The notes under the pieces were generated by a model, which had not been told where the DNA came from, ran no database searches, and saw nothing but the letters and a program-made list of their open reading frames with translations. 64,000 nucleotides of DNA, taken from positions 1 to 64,000 of the forward strand of contig ML210181.1 of NCBI GenBank assembly GCA_004369085.1, written 5' to 3'. The DNA is from Coprinopsis marcescibilis. Lineage: Eukaryota; Basidiomycota; Agaricomycetes; Agaricales; Psathyrellaceae. Shown piece by piece: positions 45,798-63,325 of this stretch (its first letter is position 1; each line of letters begins with the position of its first letter). The translations under genes were made by a program, and so were the position numbers.

Positions 45798-47187
45798 GAT
45801 TTCCTGGGACTTTCAAAGCCAGGCACGGATCCGGATATCCTCTTCGACTAGGGAAAAGAGAGACTTCATCTTATAAAGATATCAAGCCTCTTGCACCGAT
45901 CAATGTGACTTCCTTTACAAGTTGCTGTTTCACAGGTAGTTCCATCTTGGTCGAAGTGAGAGATAATCTCAATGTCGATGGGCAGATCTGTGATATACAG
46001 CAGCTAGATGTCAGGCGTGGATACAAAACCCAGCAAAGGTTACAAGTAAGCTGAAAAACATTCGAGGCAAGCAACGGTCGTATGCAAGTCTCTACTCATA
46101 ATACCGAGAATGGCGGCTGATGTAGGCTTCTGTACCAAAATCGCTTAGCAGCAAGTCTCGACCAGGAATTACTGTCGTTTCCTCACCAACATCTTGGCAT
46201 ATGGACTTTTCAAGCGTTACGCAATGTCCGCGGAAGTTGACTATCCGTGTTGATGGATGTTTATCAGCCACAAAGTACGAACGAGTGGCGACAAAGATTT
46301 GTGACATCTTGGTTCTTGGAAACCCCTGATTCTGTCCAATTTGGACTGTGTTTCATATCAATCTGCCGCCCTATTAGCATCCTATGTCTATAACAGGGCA
46401 ATTTATATTCACCTGGAGCACGGGGAGGCGCAATCATTTCGTCGTGAAATGCACCCAGGCGTCATGGGATCATGTTTTGTTAAGTACTGTCAGCCTGTGG
46501 GGTGAGCAACGTACAAGGGCCCAAGGTGAGAGTTTTTCTGACGGATTAAAACATTGCATCATGACTTACCCTGATTTCAACTTCTCTTTGCACTCTGAAG
46601 TCTTTCGGGCGATCTGTCGCCACAGTGACTGCTTCGGGCTCGGTTTCAGGGGACCATATTGGTCGCATTCTACTAGTCGCAGTGAATCAGGTGCCATTGG
46701 TCTTTTGGGCAGGCTATACGAACAGGAAGTCGGGTAATTTATGGAGCAACGCAAGTCAATCATTTGAGCGATGCGATCCAGACATACTGATAACTCGTGC
46801 CAAGATTCCCGGTTGGCGCAAGTCGATAGCCGATACTGCAGCCGCTTCTATGGACCTCTCGATCATTGTACTGTCTATGAGAGATGTTCGGAGTGAACGA
46901 AAGTTCTTGCATTGCCAGCTAGTGATGGCGGTAGTGAGAGAGCAAAGGAAAGTTCAAAGACCGAACACGCGCCAGCTATTTCGAAATGATGCGCAACAAT
47001 TTCCGAGGCCGCAGACCATACCTCCTCACGTCAAGAATTGTATAGACGAACAACATTGAGAACGATGGACATGTCATGTCAATCATTAAAGAGATCCACA
47101 TATTCAAATTTACTGATTATACATTTTACACACTCAAGAGACGCCACATGAGTTTGCGAGCCTCATTTTATCGCCATTGACTGAACT
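45798..47187. other. 1.4-kb spacer between DUF6533 copies 5 and 6
   Basis: Contains a possible small minus-strand gene (see 45878-46307) and a plus-strand open frame at 46625-47059 (about 144 codons, basic, no domain recognised, no clear ATG context). No repeat or mobile element was identified. Confidence 0.4.
45878..46307 (-). CDS. Possible small protein gene, two segments
   Basis: First segment (46307-46092) reads MSQIFVATRSYFVADKHPST then RIVNFRGHCVTLEKSICQDV, with coding-like composition. About 90 nt further on, after an acceptor-like tatcacag, a second coding-like stretch reads DLPIDIEIISHFDQDGTTCE then TATCKGSHIDRCKRLDIFIR and stops. A clean single intron joining the two in phase was not found, so either the gene is broken or an exon is missed. 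No family recognised. Confidence 0.25.
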
Positions 47188-48944
47188 TCAACATTTATGC
47201 TCTACCGCTGTGGCCACATCAGACTCTGAGAGGAAGGACTTTGTGAAACGTATCGAGTGCCGAGTCCATGGTATCGAATCCATCGTGAACCCCAAAGTGA
47301 TGGTGTCGATATGCGCGGTCTTCCGGATGTGCAATATCATCCTAGTTGCACACAGTGCGTGTAGAGTGTGCTGCAATCTGTGGGAGCCGCTCAGCGTCCA
47401 TCATCCCCTCGTTAGGCCTCCCGAGCGGGGGGTACTCACACAAGAGTTAGATATATATATTCCTGAACACATATTAGGTTTTAAGTCATCTCGTGGAGAC
47501 AAAAACAATGGACGTACATGATCCAGAAACGAAGCGACTATATTGCAGGCGGATATGGCTATGTTCAGCGACAGTCAGTGAGAAATTAATCTTAAATGAG
47601 GACGACAAATATGGCTTACCCCCAAGGACCATGAAGTACGTCGCCCCGTTACGACAGAAAATGAGTGGAAGCGGCGCAGCTGTCAGCCTATGCTTCCGGT
47701 ACCCGCCTAACATGGTGAGGGCCGTCATCACTAATGTCGGCCGTCGTCAAATTATTCGCGATGACGAGGGGATGAACATACGAGCTTCGTTGACAAACAC
47801 GACCGCCCAGACAATCGCAAGCAAGCGAGCATTTGTAGCCGTCTGGGGGCACCGTGCAATCTCAACGGGTACCTGGAGCACTTCGAACGTATGCGGTCCA
47901 AGATTAGTATGAAGGCATTTGGATCGCCAATAACTCACATTTTACGCCGAGTTGATACCTAACAATTAAAAACAGAGATACAGCTGCAGTCATCTAAAGT
48001 CGCGTAGGGCCCAACGCCTTAGCTCTCACATCCAGTGAGATTATAGAGGACACACTTACGACGCCCTGGCCAAGAAGGAATACTTTTCTTCGCATAGTGG
48101 GTCCGCAGAACACGTACACCCGCAGGAACAGAAGGCCTAGAAGCCTTGAGTATCATATCACCACGGACAAAGCGCGAGGCTGACCTTGCGAAGCGAAAAC
48201 TCCGGTTGTTATAGTCACTATTGCAACGCAAGCGCCGGTCAACTTCCGCCAAGCGAATAATCCAGAAGTGTGATGCAATTCACAATCTCGCGTACTCACC
48301 AATCAGGATCAAAGACCAAGCCGAGCAAATCTGTTATACATGCCCCTCGGTCAGTGCTCACTGTACATAGCCGGAATACTGGAAGGAACCTACAGAGTGT
48401 GCGATAGAGCCATGTGCAGCTCCTCTCACTACGTCATATTACAATCGGCAAATAGTGAAGGAGAGTGGTCCAGATGGTACTCACTTGTAATGGACAAGAC
48501 AAATTGGAAGGCAGGGATATACCTCAATAGAAAAAAGAGCGCATTCACGAAATTTGCCCTGATCGGCCACATGTGGGTTACCTTCGATAGGCAAGAGATG
48601 AGCGCGGCGCGAGGTTGACAATATGAATATGCGAGTAGACTCACCTCTGTAGGTAGTGTATGCAGATAGTCAGCAACCTAATTGACACGAAGGGTACCTC
48701 GTGAATGGAAGTCATGTAGATCACAATAACAGACAGACCCAAAGCGCAAGGCATGCCGCTGGAAGAACATTCAGCGTCAAATTCGTCAAATTAAAACATG
48801 TTCCCCACCATCTGAGGCCTATAATATTGAATGTAAAGGTGAGGGCCACCGGTCCAGCTTTCTGAAAGAGCGACGAGTAAGAAAACGCACAAAAACTATC
48901 CTCGAAGCCAACGCCAATGAAGGGAAAGGACTGGGATCACCCAT
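47188..48944 (-). CDS. DUF6533 multi-pass membrane protein, copy 6
   Basis: Exon 1 MGDPSPFPSLALASRIVF, then the 10-nt exon GCCTCAGATG, the 20-nt exon (AACLALW with neighbour) and the 33-nt exon VADYLHTLPTE, followed by VTHMWPIRANFVNALFFLLR, YIPAFQFVLSIT. Later: GLLFLRVYVFCGPTMRRKVF, EIARCPQTATNARLLAIVWA, VVFVNEA, TALTMLGGYRKHRLTAAPLP, LIFCRNGATYFMVLGG and LQHTLHALCATRMILHIRKT. The tail contains MDSIPWTRHSIRF and ends VATAVEHKC. It is the partner of copy 5. Its promoter side opens onto the conserved 49-61 kb block. Confidence 0.72.
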
Positions 48945-49555
48945 CTTGTCGTACCCCCGGGTGCAATGGTGGTCTGTCAAAGACCAAGCAGCTCATACCA
49001 AGGTGGCCCACCTTATCAATATGATGCGGGCCTTCTTATACGTCTACCCAAAGTCCGGTTTGCCCTGTCAGAGGTACCTTTTTGGGACCTGTGTGACAAC
49101 GTTTAGACACGCATGCCATCTGCCGTTAACGACATGAGAGATGATATCTGCTGACCCTACCCTAACGACCTGTTCGCTGATTAACCACATAAGAGATCAG
49201 TAAATCTGACCTTAACCCACCTACATTCTCATTAAGTAAGAGGCTGGAGTTATTCGCTGTGCAAGAAGACTTCAGATACGACAGTCAGTGTGGGTTAGAT
49301 AGGCAACTGTCTCCTCCGTGAGCTTCTATCTCGAACCTGTGTCATTCGGGTCCAGACGATCCGGAGCCATGTCTTTCGAGACCAAACCAGTCGAATACGA
49401 GCCCTCCAATCTCCCCAACTCCACCGCTGTCAGCCTTGTCCCCAGATGGTTCCTATAAGGTCGACCGCTGTTCATGCTTATCGATCTGTGGCCCCATTAA
49501 ATAGGAAAGGTTTAATTATACAAGCTGCTAGTCTAAAGCGATGTCCATATCTCCA
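48945..49555. other. Intergenic region between DUF6533 copy 6 and the mannosyltransferase
   Basis: About 610 bp between the start of copy 6 and the stop of the GT69 gene. No open frame with coding character, no repeat and no RNA gene was recognised. Confidence 0.4.
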
Positions 49556-51554
49556 TCACCTGTTCGATTTTTCCCGCATGAGGGCCTGGAGCTCATCGTG
49601 TATTGAGAAACCAAGTCTGCGCTGAGTTTTTGTCGCTTTGCGTCCCCCAGTCAGCCTACAAAAGCACTCATCAGACCCGCCAAATGAAGGAATTTGCTAT
49701 CAACTCACCTCTGCTCCTGGCAAACAAAACTTTCAGGTGCGCCTTCCCAGTCCTCGAGTAGGAACTTGCCACTCAAGGGGGTTTCGTCCTCTCCTTCGCC
49801 AAACAGATCACGGGCCAGCTTAGTATGGCTAACCCCTGCATAAGTCGTAGGACACCTTGGATTCACAAGAATTCTGGCTGGACGGTAGACAGCGTTGGGT
49901 ATCGACAGCCTTCCCACTTCTGGCGGTGGTACAACCTCCCCACCATCCTCAATGGGCATTGCGTCGTAATCTGAGCCAGCATTAGCGTCGGGGTCCTGTT
50001 TATGAACGTTCTTCTTCCTGGTGTCCGCTGCCGCATCGTTGACCTCTTCTTCCTCTGCGCCAATCTGGACCTTGACATTGTCCCTTCCTTTGACAGGAGC
50101 GTCCCGCCTTTCCATAAGAGGATCGAACGCCGCCACATCAACGGCATCGCGTCTCCTCATGCCAGCCGCGTTGTTAGCCTTGTCCACTTCGTTCATGCCT
50201 TGCAGAGCACTGTGAATCCACAAATCACGGCAGAACCATGCTTGACTGCTATCCAAGCACGGAGCATCAGGGTCTCGGACAGGTGCACTCTCCGCCCTGC
50301 TAACGTTGTGGAAATCGGTGCCAGCACGGTATGCCACGCCTCGGTAGTATGACTGGGAGGGGTCGACGACGTGCGTTCCAGATTCGCAGCAGAAAACTTG
50401 GAAAGGTAGATGTTGTGCGTAACGGAGGGCACCTTGATTGTCGCGTGGTGGGACCGCGTCGGACTTGGAAGAGGACTTGGATTGTCGGAATTGGTCGCCT
50501 TCGATATCTCGCGTCCTCCATCTAGGTTGCAGACTCGTCAGACTTTCAACAAACTCGCCGGTCGAGCTAACCATACCTATCGGAGAAGATAAAAAATCCA
50601 TTGTGTTCGGCCCAATCCATTCCACAAACCATGGCAGCTTCATTGGCAAAGCTAATCTTGATCGTTTCGAGTATGTCGTTTGGGCAAGTAAAGCCTTTCA
50701 GCCAAACCACCCGTGAAAATTGGATCTTGCGCCTTTGGTGTAACTCGTGCAGGGGTTCCAGAGCCAGATTGCGCATGGTGGCCTCCTCGAGCGGGTAGTA
50801 CGCGGCCGAAGGATCCTCTGTCATGGCCTGGATACGCCGAATTCTGAATGGCACGCCCAGAAGTGTTAGGACAGCTTCACAGAGGTCAACCAAGGTCTCC
50901 GTCGAGTCGTTCGAATCGTAGTCGAGCATTGACACGAATAGGTTGTTAGTTCCGAGTCGCTTCACCATCTGAACAATAACCGCCAGCTGGTCTACCAGGA
51001 AATGGTCGGCTGAGTGAATGACGATGGCGATGTAGTACAGGTGATCCTGACGAACGAGGTCGTCGTAATCATTGTCACGTTTGTTCTGGCCGAACGGTCG
51101 GACAAGTGTTGGGCACAAATGACCGACCCAGCCGTTGAGCGACAGAAGCTGATCAATAGCACCCAACACATGCTGTGCATCCATGTTGGCGGTGTCCTTG
51201 TTGACAATGCTAGAATACATCAATACGGTTCACCAGGCATGGAAGCGAGGCCCTCCTGACTTACTAGGGTAACTGGAAACGTTCCCAGTAGTCTTGCAAG
51301 CCATTCTCGATGAGCTCCGAGAACATGTCTGGCGTTTCATCCCTCCCAATACGCGCCTGCAGAAAGGGATGTCTATGTACGTTCAAAGAGCGGTCTGGTC
51401 TGGTCGCCCGTTCAATGAAGTTGTGTTCCTTGATTTCTACACCCCCAGACTTGGATTTCGGCGATGATGAGGGTTGAAAAAAGAGCATTCGGACGACGAA
51501 TACAAAAGTGAAGAGGAATGCCAGCCTCGAGAGAGTTCTGCGACGGATGCCCAT
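49556..51554 (-). CDS. GT69 alpha-1,3-mannosyltransferase, CMT1/CAP59-like
   Basis: Type II Golgi glycosyltransferase of the family that includes cryptococcal Cmt1 and Cap59. The start MGIRRRTLSRLAFLFTFVFV is a short basic tail plus a signal-anchor helix. After a 5' intron the catalytic region shows YIAIVIHSADHFLVDQLAVI, NNLFVSMLDYDSNDSTETLV (acidic DxD-like patch), FSRVVWLKGFTCPNDILETI, FANEAAMVCGMDWAEHNGFF and IFSDRWRTRDIEGDQFRQ. QVFCCESGTHVVDPSQSYYR and CLDSSQAWFCRDLWIHSAL follow. The conserved end RILVNPRCPTTYAGVSHTKL is separated from WIHSAL by about 110 charged, low-complexity residues (MRRRDAVDVAAFDPLMERRD through VNDAAADTRKKNVHKQDP), an unusual insertion. A last small exon ending MREKSNR was inferred from a GTGAGT/TTTGTAG intron. 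Confidence 0.88.
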
Positions 51555-51954
51555 CGTGGCTCGTCCACAAACGTTGGGGTCAGCTTGAACGGGCGAGAGC
51601 TGGTGGCCGCCTCCAAGTACAGCGGGCCGCCGTCAATAGTCCGGCGATATAAATGTTCCCACGATCTCCCTTAGACGCATGTTAAGTCCGAAAAGATATA
51701 CAGCCCCTGTCAACTAATTAAGCCCACAGTCATCTCTGGGCATGAATGAAGGGATACGACGCGTTCGCTAAAGAGTTATAGTAGACAAGACAAGCCAAAG
51801 TCAGGCTCTTTAATAGAGTCCAAGTGGGGCATTCACGCGCATGGATGTGCTAGTCAGATATCGTTGGTCTGATTAAATCACATTGACCAGTAATGGCTAT
51901 TTGTACATTCGACAAGAATAAACTGAACAAGCAATGATTGCCTCTACAAAGGCA
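51555..51954. other. Intergenic region upstream of the mannosyltransferase
   Basis: 400 bp holding the promoter of the GT69 gene. A TATA-like stretch (tttatatc read on the minus strand, near 51650) lies about 90 bp upstream of its ATG. Nothing else recognised. Confidence 0.4.
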
Positions 51955-52911
51955 CTAAGCAATATCATCTTCAGCACCCATTCTGGCAAGTTCTCCAAAT
52001 AACGGACACTCACATTGGCTTTTCAAGAGCCTGAAATATTGCCCCACCATCCTAAATGACCTCTTGGAAGTAATGCTGTCCTTCCACTCCCCAACCCAGT
52101 CATTCCCAAGCGCAGCCTTAGCCTGTTCACTCGTCATGTCAGTCGACCGTAGATATCCGCCCCACATCAACCCATTGGCACTGATGGCACACATATTGGG
52201 GTGAGGCGACCACACTGCAGTCCTATCCCAAAGTCTATCCGACTGCATCTTCATCTCGTTCTCCGCCGACCCACGCACATTCGAAACACTGTGTATCTGC
52301 ACTGTGACTATGGGATATTCATCCCACAGAACGACGAGTGAGGCAAGCAATGGGCTGAAGAAATGATTCCCGGTGTCGTCTGGTGGCTGCCAATCATGAG
52401 CAATCCGGAACCCTTGCCGCTCAGAAAACCAATACTCGAGTACTTGTCTCCACAGTTGACATGTATCCGCGCCTAATGGTAGCCGTGAGGCGGTTTCGGT
52501 AATATGCATCGGATATCCCAACGCTCGGCGCTCCATAAAGTGTGGTGGCCTGTTCGGAGTTGGGAGCCCATTCGAAGGTACAGAGACATTGAAACGGGCG
52601 CTACGTCCAGGAGGCACTCGAGGCATTGGCAGATCTTGCAATGTTACGTTCCGAAAGTCTTGCACTGGGTGGCTGTTAGACGAAGACGAAAGTGACTGAA
52701 ATAACCCATTCTCACCTAGTCTGCTCATCCTGACCGGATCTCTCACATTACGGCGGTGAGAGGCCGGTGTTAATATCCTGTTCGCAGGTAAAGAGTATGA
52801 TGAGGTAGACTGGACCAAAGGTGGCACTTCATCCTGTGGTCGTCGAAATGGAAGAGAGTCACAGTTTGCTGCGGCTGTCGGGTGATATGGGGAATAACGA
52901 TGGCCATTCAA
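51955..52911 (-). CDS. Protein of unknown function with Trp-rich C-terminal domain
   Basis: Single open frame of 318 aa; family not recognised. The first half is Pro/Ser-rich and likely disordered. From about residue 140 it turns into a compact, Trp-rich domain: ETASRLPLGADTCQLWRQVL, EYWFSERQGFRIAHDWQPPD, LLASLVVLWDEYPIVTVQIH, DRTAVWSPHPNMCAISANGL and MWGGYLRSTDMTSEQAKAAL. It ends QYFRLLKSQCECPLFGELAR and MGAEDDIA. The domain has the look of a folded alpha/beta module with conserved W and C residues. No signal peptide or membrane helix is seen. Confidence 0.65.
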   Translation of the reverse strand: MNGHRYSPYHPTAAANCDSLPFRRPQDEVPPLVQSTSSYSLPANRILTPASHRRNVRDPVRMSRLGENGLFQSLSSSSNSHPVQDFRNVTLQDLPMPRVPPGRSARFNVSVPSNGLPTPNRPPHFMERRALGYPMHITETASRLPLGADTCQLWRQVLEYWFSERQGFRIAHDWQPPDDTGNHFFSPLLASLVVLWDEYPIVTVQIHSVSNVRGSAENEMKMQSDRLWDRTAVWSPHPNMCAISANGLMWGGYLRSTDMTSEQAKAALGNDWVGEWKDSITSKRSFRMVGQYFRLLKSQCECPLFGELARMGAEDDIA

Positions 52912-53413
52912 CGATATGCTGCGAAAGTCTCGGACTGTGGTTACGGGCTCAGGTCTGATCCAAGATAAGAAGATAGAGATTGCACACCTAGATGTGTGAC
53001 TCTATCTGCTGAGTCGCTGGGTATCGGTATGTCGAATTGAATACGAAGCACAAGATCCGTTGTGAAGAAACACACCTTTGAAATCCACCCAACGATGGTT
53101 GAATCATCTCCCCTTATTTTGAGTGCTATTATGGTCAGCTAACGGTGCCCGTCTCCTTATATGTGATCTGTGTGAACAGCACCACTGTTTCGAGTCATGG
53201 ATGTCAAGAGTCAAGCTTTCAAGCTGTGTTACTAAAGACGGTAATAGACGCCCGCCGAATGATGCCGCGCGGCCGAGCCACCCACACCAATTGTCCAATG
53301 AAAAGCCAAACATTAAAAAAAATCCATTCCAAGTACTATCTCTTCAGGGTACATGTAATCAACGACAAAGGTGGTGTCCCCAGAAAATCAGGAAAATAGT
53401 TCCGCATGAGATC
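52912..53413. other. Intergenic region, promoter side of the unknown Trp-rich gene
   Basis: 500 bp between the Trp-rich-protein start and the NBS1 stop. Small plus-strand frames at 53123-53446 run antisense into NBS1 and are not credible. Contains an A-rich run near 53316. Nothing else seen. Confidence 0.4.
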
Positions 53414-56400
53414 TCAGAAGCCCTCGAAAAGAGCATCATCATCTGAATCGTCCAGCACACGAACTGGCCTTCTCGACCTGGCCTGCCTAGTAGGTGCAGC
53501 TGTTTTCGCTGGTGCTGGTGCTTTCCTCTTCTTCGGAGCAACTTCCACATCAGAGTCGTCAACCGACAAGATTGACAAACTACCCAAGGTCTGACTCTGC
53601 GATTCGTCGTCATCATTCAAGAACAGTGGTTGCTTCTGAGCTTTGTTCTTGCCACCAGGTCTAGTCGATTTAGCAGTTGGTTGAGATGACCCGGCCCTCG
53701 AGCCAGGTTTCGCACTACCCGCACGAGAGCGCCCTTTCTTCGTTGGCGGTGGTCCTTCCTCGGGATCGTCGGACTGAAGATCTGACAATGCTTGGTCCTC
53801 GTCCAAGGCTTCCAACGTTCTAACCCGTTGTTTAGATCTTGCTTTTTGAGTTTTGGGTTGGGGAGAGGATTCGTTCCAATAAGCTGTACATATTTATGTC
53901 AGCCGTTTCCCTGGATGCAACAGTGGTTCACGTACAAGATCCCATGCTATCACCATCGTTGGCATACAAGTCGATCTTTGGCCTCGAGTCCGACGCAACC
54001 TTCTGTAAGTCCACAGTGAGTTTATCAGCCACTCCCAAATCCACGAGCACCAACGAACGTTACCCACCTTCTTGAACTTCTTGAAATTCGGCTGTCCTTG
54101 CCAATCCGGATGATCACCAACAGGTCCCGCTCTGGCTCTTATCCTTGCTCCATTCTTGTCCTTGAACACGTCCATCTCGCAGATTGTCATAAAATTACCC
54201 CTGACTCTCGAATCATCTCCAAAGTCGGCCAGAACCGCCCACTCCTTCTCCGGTTCCCCGTCATTCAAGTCCGGTTTCGCGATCTTCAATTTGTTAAAGT
54301 CGCGGTCAAACTCGTCTTCACGCTTCTTGCCCTTCTTCGTTGAGGCAATAGCCTTCAGAAATTCGACGTCCTCATCAGGTTTCCCAATATCTGCACCTTT
54401 CGCGTCCTTCGAGCCCTTCGCGCCCTTCGCACCCACAGTCCCGGCCTTGGAAGGTGGCTTGCTGGTAGTTCCCGACTGAGCGGTAGTCGGGTTTGCTCCT
54501 CCGCTAACCACCCTGTTAGCTTCCGTCGCTCTCTTCTTCCTGGGTTGTTCTTCCAAAGGGGGGTCGGCAATATCATCCATTTCAACATCCTCGTCGATAT
54601 CGGCCAAACTACGCTTCTTAGCTGTCCCATCATTCCCATTTGGCACCAAAGATGTGCCCATCATGCTCTCTTCCTCCTCTTCCCTCAATGCAGACAGAGA
54701 AAAACCCCCAGCACCAATCCTGCCGCCACGCTGTGTTTTGGATTGGGTTTGGGACTGCGTTTGAGAAAGACTTGTGGTCGTTTCTTCAAACCTATCCATA
54801 GTATCCTCCAAGATCGCAGGTGACTCTGTTTCTTGCAGGTGTTGTGGATCGCTAGCATCAAACAATGCTTTGAACTTCTTCAATGGCGGTTCCTTGTACG
54901 TGTCCTCTACGACGGTCTGAGGCTCAGGGTCCACCGAAACGCTCCTCAATCTGCGCTTCAATCTCGTCGCTCTCGGGGCAGCTGCAGCCAGTGCCTATTC
55001 CAAAATCAATGTCAATGAGAACTGAGTATGTCCATACGATACAAAATTGACCTACGTCAAAGTCGAGAAGCATAGGAGTAGGTGGCTCCGGTACCGCGGG
55101 TGCGGGAGTCAATATACCCGAGGTATCTTCCGCACGAGTTGCAGAAGTGGCAGCACGGCGAGTCAACAACTGGAAAAGAACGTTCAAGGGAAGTCCGGAA
55201 ATAGCGACGAACAGAACGCACACGTCGCGGTCGAGGCTTCTCCTCCTGAGCTTCGAGCAGAGCATCAAGGTCCAGGAGATCAATGGTCTGTGGCTTCGGT
55301 TGAGTGGTCACAGAAGGCTCTACAGAGGCCTGTCTTGAAGCCCTTCGAGTAGGACGCCGAATAGAACGAGCTGGCGGTGGTTCATCCTGTGTACTCTCTG
55401 AAATTTCTGGCATAGGGAGTACTGGTTGGACCGCTGGTTCTGCTATTCGTGAACACATTTCGTTCTAGCAAAGGAGAAAGACACATACCTGCTGGTGTTT
55501 GCATAGTCTCCGCAGATGCTTCAACGGGGACGGGACAAGGGTCGCTATGCAAAGCCGAAGTATCGACATTCAAAACCACCTCGACAAGCTTGTCAGGGGA
55601 CACAAATTTGAGGCCGAACCTGTGGTTCTGTCAGTCTGAGAAGGCACAGTACGATTGCCACACGCACTGCTTTGCCTCTCGATTTAATTCGTTCCAAACA
55701 TCGCTTCCAACAGCAGCTGAAACAATGGTTTCGTCCCCAAGCAGGACCAATGATTTGCCTTCTTTAGCGCGTCCCCTAATCAGCGCCTTTTGAAATTTGG
55801 TCACGCCGGATTGTGCGTCAAACACCTCCAACGTTCCCTTTCCACGGCTTATCAACGTCCGAATTTCTAAAGGAAGCTCCCGGGTTTTCTCTCCGACGCA
55901 CAAGAACCTGTACTTGTGAAACAAGTTGAGCCTCTCTTCTGTTGGTTCCCATACTTTTGGGACCTTGTGGGGTGACGATAACGCTGGTGAGAATGTCGGA
56001 CGGTATTTAGTAGTTGGAGGAAGAAAGAAAGTTTGCTCGAGGGGCACTCCTTCCGAAGGGCTGCAATCCCGAGGGAGACTACCCAACCGCACAACCTCCT
56101 GCAACCACTCTGGCGTCACTAACTGACATGATGAAATGAGAGAGGTTGCGATCGTAGGTGTAGCAGCATATGTTGGTGTGAGATGATGTGTAACTTCCGG
56201 TTTATGATCCAACGAAAAGTGTATCCCTATTCAGATATGTGACCAACGGGCCAATTTTCAAATCGACGACGATATACTTACCGAGTGAGGCACACGAGTC
56301 TTGGGAAACAGGCAACCTGCCTCTCGAGGCACTAGATAAACAGCATATCGGGCGCCACTCAACTCTGTCAACAAAGAACATGAGGGACCCTTTAATAAGA

Positions 56401-56891
56401 TAGAGAGAGATAACCAACGCACCGGATAGTAAACCCTCCACCCGCGACAATGGCGAGCACATCTCCATCCCTCAGTTCCTTTGGCACCCCTTGCTCCACT
56501 GTCAATGCGTCTATCCCTCTCTGAACAGACAGTGTTTTTGCCTTATTGGCATAAGTCAGCGTCGGGATGAAAGCCGGGTTAGCCTAGCAGCAAACCGGAT
56601 ATTTGTCAGTCTCTGTCCGTGCGCAAGCCATGTTCACAGCAACCGACCGCTTGCTCCGTAGAGAAACTTCCAACGTGGAATTCCCCATGTTCACGAGACA
56701 CCCTTTTGCTGTTAAGGATGAGATCTACGCCTTTGCGTCCAAGGATATACGTTGAGTTTGTCTTGAGGAGTTTTGTTTCTGTACACCAACTTGAGTTAGG
56801 AACATTGCCGAGTCAAAGCTGTGTTAACAACCATACTTTGTACGTTGCCATTGTTCAGTTCGCCGTCGAATGGCGCTGTCACAAGCCACAT
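53414..56891 (-). CDS. NBS1: Nbs1/nibrin, FHA-BRCT subunit of the MRN complex
   Basis: Partner of Mre11-Rad50 in DNA double-strand-break sensing and Tel1/ATM activation. The N-terminus MWLVTAPFDGELNNG and, after an intron with donor GTATGG, LLKTNSTYILGRKGVDLILN then SKRVSREHGEF form the FHA domain, with the phosphopeptide-binding GR...S..H pattern intact. QRGIDALTVEQGVPKELRDG and DVLAIVAGGGFTIR close it. BRCT-type sequence follows: VTHHLTPTYAATPTIATSLI, SSCQLVTPEWLQEVVRLGSL, and a second unit with HKYRFLCVGEKTRELPLEIR. The long middle is disordered and basic/acidic. The Mre11-binding region is probably KPDLNDGEPEKEWAVLADFG to NFKKFKKV. The extreme C-terminus RVLDDSDDDALFEGF is the acidic FxF-type ATM/Tel1-binding tail. 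Exons were not all delimited. Confidence 0.88.
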
Positions 56892-57450
56892 GTTCAAGTA
56901 TCTTATCCTCGAATCCAATAGGTTTCACAGTATGTTGGTAACAGTAACAGTTGGTTGGCAGTTGTGCACGCTCGCTTGATGTTGACTCGGCCTTTGCAAC
57001 GATTTAGGTATTTGCAGGCGTCAGAGGGCAAGCAGTGTTCGATTACAGTGAGGTCCAGAAAGCAATGGCTGCTAATCTTGCACAGAATGATTTGGTCGTT
57101 GTCCCTTGAGTCATTTAGGTGACCGTCGGTGTCGAAGGCCCCGAGCGCGACGATGACAACGCAAACGCGTCCGTCACGCTGATGGCTGACTCACCCAATG
57201 TTCTCTCGGCCAATCCGGCTACGGCAAGTTAGGGGCCCCCGACCACGCCGACGATATAAATCTTCTCATGCTCGTTTACGTTCATCACAGTGTATACTTA
57301 CAATGTAACCCCAAATAAGCCAAAGAGAACGAATAAGATGGTATTAAAATTACACTTATTATTGACGGGAGAGCTACGAAACACGAACGAAAAAAACGCA
57401 GGTTCAAAAATCACTAAAGCTATAACGCCGAAAGTAAGTGCGTGCATATA
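56892..57450. other. Intergenic region between NBS1 and the KDM4 gene
   Basis: 559 bp: NBS1 promoter and the 3' end of the demethylase gene. A tataaatctt box-like stretch lies near 57255 on +. No gene-like frame or repeat found. Confidence 0.4.
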
Positions 57451-63325
<5,875 letters not shown>

